This document shows positions 32,501-40,477 of a stretch of 64,000 bases of DNA, piece by piece. Made by a program: the position numbers and the translations under genes. The number at the start of each line of letters is the position of its first letter. Position 1 is the stretch's first letter. Under the pieces are notes generated by a model. That model did no database searches. It saw nothing but the letters and a program-made list of their open reading frames with translations, and had not been told where the DNA came from. Source of the stretch: Terrimicrobiaceae bacterium (GTDB taxonomy: Bacteria > Verrucomicrobiota > Verrucomicrobiia > Chthoniobacterales > Terrimicrobiaceae); assembly GCA_018402345.1 (NCBI GenBank), contig JAGYIV010000008.1:558001-622000 (forward strand), written 5' to 3'.

Positions 32501-32679
32501 CAAAAGCAGGAACTTAAATCACTGTGGCCTCGCTGGGCAGCGAGCTTCTCAAGCAAGACAATCTGGGGCGTGTGCGTCTGGAAAAGACGATGCCTCCCTC
32601 CTTCTTGAGGGGGAGGCTGTCCCTGCCAAGCCGCGCATCTGCTCGTCGTTGAGGAAATCCTCGAGCCCGAGGGGGGGGG

Positions 32680-33050
32680 CCGCCGAGCCCGAACAGTGGC
32701 GCCGCATCGGCTCGCCCTTTGCCGCGCAATTCCTCTACGAGGCCCTCGATATCCTCGGCGAACCCGACGCCATCCTCGCCTCGATCAGGGAAAACTACCT
32801 TCCCATGATCGAAGCGGGCGCAACCACCGTCTGGGAAACCTTTCCCGGCAGCACCTACTCGCCCTCGGCATCCGCCCCACGGCACCGGGAGGCAGGTCTT
32901 ACATCATCGACCCCCAACCCTGCGGCTTGACTAAAGCCTCCGGCGCAGAATCCACGCCCGACGGCCCGCTGCTCTTCGTCTGGGAAATCCACAACGGCCG
33001 ACTTCCTCCAAAAGTTCAAGCACCACCAGAAATTCGTTGGACCTTTGCCA
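32680..33050 (+). pseudogene. Alpha-L-rhamnosidase (GH78-like) 3' remnant
   Basis: Two frames hold adjoining pieces of a GH78-type C terminus: IGSPFAAQFLYEALDILGEP with IEAGATTVWETFPGSTYSP in one, then LGIRPTAPGGRSYIIDPQPC and GLTKASGAESTPDGPLLFVW in the next. The joining region is deleted and the N-terminal three quarters of the enzyme are missing. The family call is from the characteristic GATT-x-WE block and is moderately sure. Confidence 0.62.
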
Positions 33051-33093
33051 AAACCCCTCATTTCAAAATTGACGACAGGAAAAATCATTCCCA

Positions 33094-33292
33094 GCCCTCA
33101 CTCCCACAAAATGCGGTAGAACACTACCCCACCTCACCCCACCCAATCCCGCAAACTTTTTGGCCGATCGGCCATTTTTTTGCCGGTTTGCACCGTAACC
33201 CACTTGTTTTGAAACCCGGGACTCGTGTCCCGTCAATCAGCACTTCGGTCGCGGAAGTAACTCAGGCTATCCTGTCGATCGATCATCGGGTG
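33094..33292 (+). repeat. Dispersed repeat, copy B (3'-truncated)
   Basis: Matches the first ~200 bp of copies A and C, including the GGCCGATCGGCC palindrome at 33162-33173, and is directly followed by copy C, making a 198-bp head-to-tail tandem. Confidence 0.85.
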
Positions 33293-33588
33293 CTCGTTGC
33301 CACAAAATGCGGTAGAACACTGCGCCCCCACCGCACACCCCCAATTCCGCAAACTTTTTGGCCGATCGGCCATTTTTTTGCCGGCTTGTGCCGTAACCCA
33401 CTTGTTTTGAAACACGGGACTCGTGTTCCGTCAACCAGCGCTTTGGGCCGGGAAGTGACTCGGGCTGCTTTGTAGATCAATCATCGGGTGCTCGCTGCCA
33501 GAAACGCACTGTGGAAATTCAGCCCCCTGTTCCGAATCCCACGACAGCACCACTCCCCCCTGACGACTTTGCAGTGCCTTTGGAGCGC
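33293..33588 (+). repeat. Dispersed ~290-bp repeat, copy C
   Basis: Full-length match to copy A, with the palindrome at 33360-33371. It ends in TTTGGAGCGC and similarity fades after a shared CAGCC-containing stretch. With copy A it brackets hipBA and the two gene remnants. Confidence 0.85.
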
Positions 33589-33669
33589 ACCTTCACAGCC
33601 CGCCGTGAGAAAGGTGGGTGAAACAAAACTCGTGCCTTCGTTTTCTGAACAAATGCCTCGATTTCGATA

Positions 33670-34006
33670 AGCGCTGTTCCCTCGGAGACAACTCGTGTTA
33701 TCAAATCGATGACTGCTGTTCTCTCGGAGACAACCCGTGTTCTCAAATCGATAACTGCTGATCCCTCGGAGATAACCCGTGTTCTTAAATCGTTAACTGC
33801 TGTTCTTTCGGAGACAACTCGTGTTCTCAAATCGTTAACTGCTGTTCTCTCGGAGACGACTTGTGTTCTCAAATCGTTAACTGCTGTTCCCCTGGAGACG
33901 ACTTGTGTTCTCAAATCGTTAACTGCTGTTCTCTCGGAGACAACTCGTGTTCTCCAATCGATAACTGCTGTTCCCTCGGAGACAACTCGTGTTCTCAAAT
34001 CGACAG
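33670..34006. repeat. 42-bp minisatellite, eight units
   Basis: Eight head-to-tail 42-bp units. Each contains a CTGCTGTTCYCTCGGAGACA block and a CTCGTGTTCTCAAATCG block with a few substitutions between units. Because 42 is a multiple of three, frames on both strands stay open across the array (14-residue repeats), but no start context or protein family supports a gene. Confidence 0.9.
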
Positions 34007-34077
34007 CTCTAAAGTTTGAAATCCGGCAGGCTTAATTATCGGCAAAATGTAGCGAGGACCCCTTAAACTCCTCGTTC

Positions 34078-34224
34078 AGAGCTCCGTTATCCTCGTTCAG
34101 AGCTCCGTCATCCTCGTTCGGAGCTCCGTCGTCTTCGCTCAGAGCTCCGTCATCCTCATTCAGAGCTCCGTCGTCCTCGTTCGGAGCTCCGTCGTCTTCG
34201 CTCAGAGCTCCGTCGTCCTCGTTC
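34078..34224. repeat. 21-bp minisatellite, seven units
   Basis: Seven tandem 21-bp units alternating AGAGCTCCGTCRTCCTCRTTC and GGAGCTCCGTCGTCTTCGCTC forms. On the minus strand one frame would encode an acidic heptad (N/S-E-D-D-G-A-L/P). It lies 70 bp after the 42-bp array, whose unit is exactly twice as long. Confidence 0.88.
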
Positions 34225-34413
34225 GGAGCGAAGCCAGGCGAAGAGAAAGCGCCCATCGGCCCCCTCGCCCCGCCAGTGGCCCAAAACGGTCGGGACGGTC
34301 ATTCCCCCAAAAATCCTCCGCGCCCCTGCGTCTCTGCGGGCTGATATTCCATCAGCCCCGCTGAATCCCAGGCCAAGGTTGCCCTGCACTGCCACCTGTC
34401 GTAGCATCAATCG

Positions 34414-34842
34414 GTGGACTCAGTGCATTCGATCCTTACGGAACCAGCCACGCGCGGGATGCTCTTCTGGCTCGCAGGTGCTTCCTTGGCCTGCTTCGTC
34501 GGCTCGCTGATCGCCATTCCTTTCATCCTCGTCCGGCTTCCGGCGGATTATTTCGACACCCGCGTGCCGCGCAACTGGATGAAACACCATCACCCGGTGC
34601 TCAAAGTCCTCGGCCATGTGCTGAAAAACACCTTCGGCACCGTATTTCTCATCGCAGGCATCCTCATGCTCTTCCTCCCCGGCCAAGGCATCCTCACCAT
34701 GCTCATCGGCATTTCCCTCCTCGACTTCCCCGGCAAACGCCGCCTCGAGGCGAAACTCATCGGCCGCCCCGCGATTCTCACCCCCATCAACCGCATCCGC
34801 TCCCGCTTCCAAAAACCCCCGCTCGTTCTGGCTCCCCGCTGA
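34414..34842 (+). CDS. PGPGW-type transmembrane protein
   Basis: 142 residues (GTG start; an ATG at 34459 is an alternative). One helix lies near the N terminus (ACFVGSLIAIPFILVRL) and a hairpin pair in the middle (GTVFLIAGILMLFLPGQGILTMLIGISLLDFPG). The FLPGQG-x-LT core matches the PGPGW family of small membrane proteins of unknown role. The C terminus is basic (KRRLEAKLIGRPAIL). It stands alone after the repeat region, convergent with the channel-like gene. Confidence 0.7.
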   Translation: MDSVHSILTEPATRGMLFWLAGASLACFVGSLIAIPFILVRLPADYFDTRVPRNWMKHHHPVLKVLGHVLKNTFGTVFLIAGILMLFLPGQGILTMLIGISLLDFPGKRRLEAKLIGRPAILTPINRIRSRFQKPPLVLAPR

Positions 34843-34877
34843 AAATCTTCAACCCCACTCACCCTGCGGATAGCTGT

Positions 34878-36050
34878 CTACGGATTCGACCGGAAGCGCT
34901 CGGCGGCGAGTTGGGGGCGGATTGTTTCGAACCGCGGCGCGGTGCCTTTGCCCAAGTCGCGGGTCCAAGGCGCGGGGACGGCATGCAAGTATTCAGCGAG
35001 AAACATGGCGGGGGCGGCGTAGAGCGAACGCAGAAGGCAGAAGTTCCGCCAGGCAGCATCGCGATCGGGATTTGTTTCGACGCCGTTCGCCTCGAGGAAC
35101 TCCATGGCCCAGTCCCATTCCTGTCGCGAAATGCCGGGTTCGGGAGTGGATGTCGAATCGGCGGGGCCGTCGAGAATGCTCCGCTCCAGCCGCCAGGAGG
35201 TCATGGACGGCGCGTCCGCTTGACGGTGGATGCGGCCAAGTTCGCTGTCGCGGAGGAGGTGGAAGGTCTCCGAGCCCTCGGCGACCAGACGGACGAGGTA
35301 GAGGTTACGCGGCTCCTTGGAATTCGCCAACCGGATCGCGGCGGCGTCGCATAGGGCGAGCAGGGTGGCGACCCAGTGGCGATGTGGAAACGGCGAGCGA
35401 AAATGATTCAGGATCGGGTAGATGTATTGGTTCACGCGCATCGTGCAGAGCCAATCGATCCCTGAGGGGATACCCGAATCTTCGATCGTGGTGCCGAGAC
35501 GCTTCAGGCGAACAAGGAACTCCGGCCCCCACGCCGGCTCGCCGATCGCAAGCGCGAGTTTTCCCATGAATGCCTCGCGGGCCGAGTAGGCGGCGTAGAG
35601 GGTCATCAGAAAGCCGATAAAAATCGCCACGACAATCGTGCCGGTGAATGCCGAGGCGACCATCGCGACCACATGCCATGGCTTGGAAACATCAAGGATT
35701 CCAAGCGTGCTCAGGCCGGAGCCGGATTCCAAAAACGCTTTCATCGGGGATGGAGTGCCGAGGCCGTGGAAGATGAGCCCGAAGGCCGCCATGAAGATCA
35801 GCAGGAAGACGCCGAGAAAAAACAGCACTGCCGCAGGCCCCTGCGACGCAAGAATGCGGTCGACCTTCACATAGGAACCGGCCCTCTTGGCCATCGACGC
35901 AAAAATCCCGTGAAGGACATCCGCCACCCATCTGGACAGCCACTGGCGGGAGGTCCGGGGAACAAGCATGGTGCTCACCACCCCGGCGGCTGCCGCCCAG
36001 AACAACCCAATTCCTGCGACAAGTGACAGGACTCTCAGCGCGGTTTCCAC
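34878..36050 (-). CDS. Ion-channel-like membrane protein
   Basis: 390 residues (GTG start). Three hydrophobic segments occupy about 5-30, 70-95 and 130-155. Between the second and third is a pore-loop-like stretch, FLESGSGLSTLGILDV, in the position where two-helix potassium channels have T-V-G-Y-G. The filter sequence is not canonical. The remaining ~230 residues form a soluble helical domain with no family I recognise. Related proteins are often annotated as two-pore-domain potassium channel family; selectivity cannot be inferred. Confidence 0.6.
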   Translation of the reverse strand: METALRVLSLVAGIGLFWAAAAGVVSTMLVPRTSRQWLSRWVADVLHGIFASMAKRAGSYVKVDRILASQGPAAVLFFLGVFLLIFMAAFGLIFHGLGTPSPMKAFLESGSGLSTLGILDVSKPWHVVAMVASAFTGTIVVAIFIGFLMTLYAAYSAREAFMGKLALAIGEPAWGPEFLVRLKRLGTTIEDSGIPSGIDWLCTMRVNQYIYPILNHFRSPFPHRHWVATLLALCDAAAIRLANSKEPRNLYLVRLVAEGSETFHLLRDSELGRIHRQADAPSMTSWRLERSILDGPADSTSTPEPGISRQEWDWAMEFLEANGVETNPDRDAAWRNFCLLRSLYAAPAMFLAEYLHAVPAPWTRDLGKGTAPRFETIRPQLAAERFRSNP

Positions 36051-36105
36051 AACACGGAATTAAATCGCCTGCCTCAGGCCACGCCACACAAATGTCGCTG
36101 ATCCA

Positions 36106-37734
36106 TCATTCCGGACAGGCGATGCCGTCGAGGCGGGGGTCGGAGGCGCCGCAGATCGATGCACCGCCATGCTCGACCATGATGGCCTGCGCGCTGCCCT
36201 CAAACGTCCGCATGAAGTCGTGCGGGAGCGTCCAATCGGCGGGGATTTCCTCACCTTCGACGACGATGTGGCCCATGGCGGCGAGGCGCTCGGCAAAGCC
36301 TGGCGTTTCGAGGTGGGGTTCAACGCTGATGCGGTGGCCGTCGAGAACACGCACACGCGGAGCATCGATGGCCTGCTGCAGGTTCATGCCACGGTCGATG
36401 AGATTGACGAGGATTTGCACTTGGCCCTGCGGCTGCATGTTCGCGCCCATGCAGCCGAAGCTGAGGCGAAGCGAGCCGTCTGTGTTGAGCATCATGGAGG
36501 GAAGGATCGTGTGGCGCACGCGCTTGCCGGGCGCGGCGGCGTTCGGGTGCCCCTCCTCCATCACAAAATCCGCGCCGCGGTTGTGCAAAATCACGCCGGT
36601 GCCGGGAACGATAATGCCCGACCCGAAGACATCCGAGATGCTGGTGATGAGCGACACGGCATTGCGATCCTTGTCCATCACAGTGAGGTAGGTGGTGTCG
36701 CCATAGATGCGGCCAGCCGGGGGATTGTCGAGCGCGCGGTCTCGCTGGATGAGGGCGTGGCGTTCGTGGATATAAGAATCAGAGAGGAGTTTCTCGACGG
36801 GGATGTCGGAGAACCGCGGATCGCCCACCGCGCGGGTGGCATCGGCGAAAGCAAGCTTGATCGCCTCAAGAACGAGGTGCGAGGCGGCGGCGGGATCGGA
36901 TTCGAACGCCGCCTGCATGTCGAATTTCTCGAGCATGCGGAGCGCCAGGAGGACCACAATGCCCTGCCCATTGGGGGGAAGCTCAAGGATGCGGTGGCCG
37001 CGGTAGGGCGCCGAGATCGGTTCGACCCATTCGGCTTGAAGAGGCTCGAAATCGGCCGCTTCGAGGAAGCCGCCGTTTTTCGAGAGCACCTCGAGGATGC
37101 GGTCGCGAATGTCGCCGGAGTAAAACGCGGAGCGCCCCTCGCGGCCGACCTTGCGCCAGGTGGCGGCGAGATCCGGCTGGGCGAAGATTTGGCCTGCAGC
37201 GGGAGCTTTTCCTCCGGGCAGGTAGGCGTCGGCGTCCGGCGAGAAGCGCTGGAGCTTCGAGGCGCCCCAGGCCCATGCCTGACTGATCTTCAAGCTCACA
37301 GCATACCCCTCTTCGGCATGCCGTGCGGCAGGCTCAAGGAGATCCTTCAACTCCATGGATCCGAATTTTTCATGGAGCGCAAGGTAGCCATCCAGCGCCC
37401 CAGGCACGCTGACCGTGGCGCCTCCAGCGGCGGGCATCGACTCGAATCCGGCGGCCTTCAGCGCGGCGATCGAGAACTTTGCCCCCGAGCGCCCACTGGC
37501 GTTCAGACCATGAAATTTCCCCTGCCAGTGGACGAGCATGAACGAATCGCCGCCGAGGCCGTTCATCATCGGCTCGGTGACATTGACCATCGCCGCCATG
37601 GCAACAGCGGCATCGGCGGCGTTTCCGCCGGCCTTGAGGATGTCGCGCCCGACAGTCGCAGCGAGCGGCTGGCTGGAGCAGGCAAGGCCGAGCTTCGAGT
37701 AAACAGGGGCGCGGCGGTTGTTGAAGGATTCCAT
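36106..37734 (-). CDS. ggt: Gamma-glutamyltransferase (Ntn hydrolase)
   Basis: 542 residues with the GGT pattern: KAGGNAADAAVAMAAMVNVTEPMMNGLGGDSF near the N terminus and the autoprocessing/catalytic Thr in GDTTYLTVMDKDRNAVSLI around residue 350. Later come GSGIIVPGTGVILHNRGADF and the substrate-binding region SMMLNTDGSLRLSFGCMG. There is no signal peptide, unlike periplasmic GGTs, so it is closer to cytoplasmic YwrD-type members. It transfers or hydrolyses gamma-glutamyl groups. It lies 3 bp downstream of a bicupin gene and is very likely co-transcribed with it. Confidence 0.9.
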   Translation of the reverse strand: MESFNNRRAPVYSKLGLACSSQPLAATVGRDILKAGGNAADAAVAMAAMVNVTEPMMNGLGGDSFMLVHWQGKFHGLNASGRSGAKFSIAALKAAGFESMPAAGGATVSVPGALDGYLALHEKFGSMELKDLLEPAARHAEEGYAVSLKISQAWAWGASKLQRFSPDADAYLPGGKAPAAGQIFAQPDLAATWRKVGREGRSAFYSGDIRDRILEVLSKNGGFLEAADFEPLQAEWVEPISAPYRGHRILELPPNGQGIVVLLALRMLEKFDMQAAFESDPAAASHLVLEAIKLAFADATRAVGDPRFSDIPVEKLLSDSYIHERHALIQRDRALDNPPAGRIYGDTTYLTVMDKDRNAVSLITSISDVFGSGIIVPGTGVILHNRGADFVMEEGHPNAAAPGKRVRHTILPSMMLNTDGSLRLSFGCMGANMQPQGQVQILVNLIDRGMNLQQAIDAPRVRVLDGHRISVEPHLETPGFAERLAAMGHIVVEGEEIPADWTLPHDFMRTFEGSAQAIMVEHGGASICGASDPRLDGIACPE

Positions 37735-37737
37735 GGC

Positions 37738-38763
37738 TTATTTCGCGACGGGGTTGGCTTTGGCGACGAGGAGCGAATCGGAGGGCAGCTTGGGAATGCG
37801 CGCGACCTGCTCCGCAGTCAGGCCGAGCGCGGGGCCGGTGATGCCGGTGGAGAATGCGGGAATGGCTCCGGTGAATCCAATGTCTTGCACATCGGGGGTG
37901 TCGAAGAAAATGAGGAAGCGCATCTCGCTGTCGGTGAGGTTTTCGATGTGGTGCGGGTAGGCGCGCGGAATGAAATACACATCACCGGGCTCGAGTTCGT
38001 AGGTCTCGGCGGAGCCGCCGGGGCTTTGAATGGTCATACGCGCGCGACCGGTGTGCACGAATCCCAACTCGGCGGTCTCGGGATGCCAGTGCGGTTCGCG
38101 CATGCCGATGCCTTGGACGCGCAGCGAATACATGGCCTGGTGTTTGAGGGCGGGCCACGTGTCGCGGCGGGCGACGATGGCGGAACCCACCGGCGCGGAA
38201 ACGAGCGGCGGGCGGGACTCGATGGCGAATTTGAGGGCGTTGGGATACGTGGCCTGCTCGGTCACTGCCGGAGGAACGCTGGAGCGGCCGATTTGGATGT
38301 CGATCGGCGAGCGGGTGACGCCGTTGATGTCGGCCACGGGAAGCCCCCAGGTGTTGGCGAGAACTGTTGGATCGAGGCAACCGGCGAATCCGGAAATGCC
38401 GAAATCCTCGGGCATTTCATGCGAGAAGGTGATCAGAAACTCGGCAGGTTCATCGCCGATGTTCTCGATCGAGTGGAGCGATCCGCTGGGCGCGAAAAAC
38501 ATTTCGCCCTCCTCGATGGTGAACTGCGAGTGCTGGTTGCCGCTGGCGAAAATGGTGACAAGGGTTTTCCCCTTGAGGCAGTAGGAGAGTTCGTCGGCAT
38601 TCGCGTGCCAATGGGGCTCGCGAAAGCACCCGGGATTCAACGTGAGGCGATAGACCGCCATGCCGTTCAAAATCGGGAAATTCGATTTGTTGATGGCTGT
38701 TTTGACACCGCAGTCGTTCGAGATCTGAGGCTGGGTGGTGCGGAACGATGTTTTGTGGGACAT
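37738..38763 (-). CDS. Bicupin (oxalate-decarboxylase-like)
   Basis: 341 residues forming two cupin domains. Metal ligands are visible in both: PHWHANADELSYCLKG with a later SLHSIEN in the first, and PHWHPETAELGFVHTG with PHHIEN in the second, as in Mn-dependent oxalate decarboxylases (OxdC). The lid residues that decide decarboxylase versus oxidase activity are not obvious. The ATG at 38763 opens at the conserved N terminus. It is in one transcription unit with ggt; a metabolic link between the two is not known to me. Confidence 0.75.
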   Translation of the reverse strand: MSHKTSFRTTQPQISNDCGVKTAINKSNFPILNGMAVYRLTLNPGCFREPHWHANADELSYCLKGKTLVTIFASGNQHSQFTIEEGEMFFAPSGSLHSIENIGDEPAEFLITFSHEMPEDFGISGFAGCLDPTVLANTWGLPVADINGVTRSPIDIQIGRSSVPPAVTEQATYPNALKFAIESRPPLVSAPVGSAIVARRDTWPALKHQAMYSLRVQGIGMREPHWHPETAELGFVHTGRARMTIQSPGGSAETYELEPGDVYFIPRAYPHHIENLTDSEMRFLIFFDTPDVQDIGFTGAIPAFSTGITGPALGLTAEQVARIPKLPSDSLLVAKANPVAK

Positions 38764-38991
38764 GGTTGTTGTGGTGGTTGGTTGTTGGAAAATCAGTGCA
38801 CCTCTCGGAAGCAAGCCAAGGCAGCGCTCAAATTCCAGGGTGATTTCGGGCAATGAAATCCCACTCTGTGGCCGACCATACAATGGGTCAATATTGGATG
38901 GGTGATTATGCGCACGACCACGAAAAATGGGCTGCATGCGCAAGAAACCGGATTGAAGCGGCATGGGGATTAGGCAAGAGTTTCGGCCCCG
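38764..38991. other. Divergent intergenic region (bicupin / queH)
   Basis: 228 bp between divergent starts. It presumably holds both promoters; no box matches consensus well enough to report. Confidence 0.4.
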
Positions 38992-39675
38992 ATGAACCAG
39001 CGTCCAGTTCTCACTCCGCCCGGCGAGCACAAAAAGGTGCTCCTGCACTCGTGTTGCGCGCCGTGTTCCGGCGAGGTGATGGAAGCCATGGCGGCGTCGG
39101 GCATCGATTACACCATCTACTTCTACAATCCGAACATCCACCCTCGGGAGGAATACGAGCTGCGGAAGTCGGAAAACATCCGCTTCGCCGAAAAGGAGGG
39201 GATTCCCTTCATCGATGCCGACTACGATACCGACAACTGGTTCGCCCGCGCGAAGGGGCTCGAGTGGGAGCCGGAAAAGGGGAAACGCTGCACGATGTGC
39301 TTCGACATGCGCTTCGAGCGCACCGCCCTGTATGCCCACGAGCACGGATTCCCGGTGATCACAAGCTGCCTCGGGATTTCCCGCTGGAAGGACATGGACC
39401 AGATCAACGGTTGCGGCGAACGCGCGGCGGCGAAATACCCCGATCTGGCCTACTGGACTTTCAACTGGCGCAAGGGCGGCGGAGCGCAACGCATGCTCGA
39501 AATCTCGAAGCGCGAACAATTTTACCAGCAGGAATATTGCGGCTGCATCTACTCCCTCCGCGACACGAACAAATGGCGCACGTCCAACGGCCGGGAAAAG
39601 ATAGAAATGGGGGTGAAGTTTTACGGCCGCGAAGGGATCGCCGACCAAACCGAATCCCCTGGCTCCTGCGCGTAG
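38992..39675 (+). CDS. queH: Epoxyqueuosine reductase QueH
   Basis: 227 residues. QueH reduces epoxyqueuosine to queuosine in tRNA and is the non-cobalamin alternative to QueG. The cysteine pattern fits: [16 protein letters not shown] at the N terminus, [14 protein letters not shown] near 100, [10 protein letters not shown] (typical of QueH) near 125, and [13 protein letters not shown] near 185. These bind an iron-sulfur cluster and an extra iron. The ATG at 38992 gives the expected N terminus. It stands alone, convergent with mazEF; no other que genes are nearby. Confidence 0.93.
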   Translation: MNQRPVLTPPGEHKKVLLHSCCAPCSGEVMEAMAASGIDYTIYFYNPNIHPREEYELRKSENIRFAEKEGIPFIDADYDTDNWFARAKGLEWEPEKGKRCTMCFDMRFERTALYAHEHGFPVITSCLGISRWKDMDQINGCGERAAAKYPDLAYWTFNWRKGGGAQRMLEISKREQFYQQEYCGCIYSLRDTNKWRTSNGREKIEMGVKFYGREGIADQTESPGSCA

Positions 39676-39706
39676 AGGACATCCGAACGATCCTCGTGAC
39701 CGGCGG

Positions 39707-39731
39707 AGGGCGAAACCCAGTTCGCGTTACG
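39707..39731. repeat. 25-bp direct repeat flanking mazEF, left copy
   Basis: Contains AGGGCGAAACCCAGTTCGCG. It matches the right copy at 40433-40457 with four mismatches in 25 bp, same orientation. The pair lies just outside both ends of mazEF. Confidence 0.6.
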
Positions 39732-39756
39732 TCGTTACGCAAAGCGCGTCTTCGAA

Positions 39757-40080
39757 TCACCCCTCGCCATACAATTCGGTCAGAAGGCGCGTGAGTTCTG
39801 CGGATTTTTTTGGCGCCAGCTTCCCGATTTTTGGACCGAGTCTCGATTTTGAAACTGTCCGGATTTGATCCGGGCAGACTTCGGCGGTTCTCCCGGCACA
39901 TCGGATCGGCAGCCGCGTGCGCCATTGGGGATGCAAACTCGAGGTCACCGGGCACACCACCACGGTGGAAAGATGCGCGTTCAACTCGTCACGGCTCACA
40001 ATCACGCACGGGCGCGTCTTCGCCATTTCGCTGCCTTCGATGGGATCCAGACGACACCAGTGGATTTCATGCCTCTTCAT
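39757..40080 (-). CDS. mazF: MazF/PemK-family endoribonuclease toxin
   Basis: 107 residues with the MazF fold signature: EIHWCRLDPIEGSEMAKTRPCVIVSRDELN, VVVCPVTSSL, and the strand pattern to the end (PDQIRTVSKSRLGPKIGKL). It cleaves single-stranded RNA at short motifs when freed from its antitoxin. The catalytic Arg (KTRPCVIVS) and Thr (PVTSS) are present. It lies 30 bp downstream of the AbrB-type antitoxin gene. Confidence 0.92.
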   Translation of the reverse strand: MKRHEIHWCRLDPIEGSEMAKTRPCVIVSRDELNAHLSTVVVCPVTSSLHPQWRTRLPIRCAGRTAEVCPDQIRTVSKSRLGPKIGKLAPKKSAELTRLLTELYGEG

Positions 40081-40110
40081 CGAATAAAAAACGCTTCAAC
40101 AGTGCCAATG

Positions 40111-40380
40111 CTACTTCCAGGGAATCTCTTTCAATCCGTCAGGCGAAGCGGAATCCCAGTCGGACCACTGTTCCGCGGAATCCGACATCTCCTTGGCGGT
40201 CTCGGTCCACGAGAGCTTTTGCGGAACCCTCCGCCGACGGGGCTTGAGAACCACACCGTCCCCGCAATCCTCGAGCAGAATGCCGCCATCGAAACCGAAC
40301 TTTGCGATCAACCGGGCAGGCAGGCGGATTCCACGGGAGTTGCCAATCCGGGAGAGTCGAATTTCCAAAAGCGAGGACAT
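40111..40380 (-). CDS. mazE: MazE-type (AbrB fold) antitoxin
   Basis: 89 residues: a SpoVT/AbrB DNA-binding domain (LEIRLSRIGNSRGIRLPARLIAKFGF) and an acidic toxin-binding tail with Trp residues (LSWTETAKEMSDSAEQWSDWDSA). It autoregulates the operon and inhibits MazF. The ATG at 40380 is preferred over an upstream start because it opens at the conserved segment. Confidence 0.9.
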   Translation of the reverse strand: MSSLLEIRLSRIGNSRGIRLPARLIAKFGFDGGILLEDCGDGVVLKPRRRRVPQKLSWTETAKEMSDSAEQWSDWDSASPDGLKEIPWK

Positions 40381-40432
40381 GTAATTACTGTATGCACATA
40401 TTCCCCGGAGGTTCAATTTTCATTACCGCCCG

Positions 40433-40457
40433 AGGGCGAAACGCGGTTCGCGTCCCG
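40433..40457. repeat. 25-bp direct repeat flanking mazEF, right copy
   Basis: Contains AGGGCGAAACGCGGTTCGCG, the counterpart of 39707-39731. Together they bracket a 700-bp segment holding only mazEF. Confidence 0.6.
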
Positions 40458-40477
40458 CTGAGCAACGCGCAATCCAG

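Noticed and set aside
33519-33998. Minus-strand gene coding a 14-residue repeat protein
   Set aside because: No start context, no family, and the plus strand is equally open; recorded as a minisatellite instead.
33670-34224. CRISPR array
   Set aside because: The two arrays are uninterrupted tandem repeats with no unique spacers, and no cas genes are present.
36169-38856. Very long plus-strand open frame (895 codons) across ggt and the bicupin
   Set aside because: It is the complement of two genes with clear catalytic motifs. GC-rich codon use leaves the opposite strand open, and the translation resembles no protein family.
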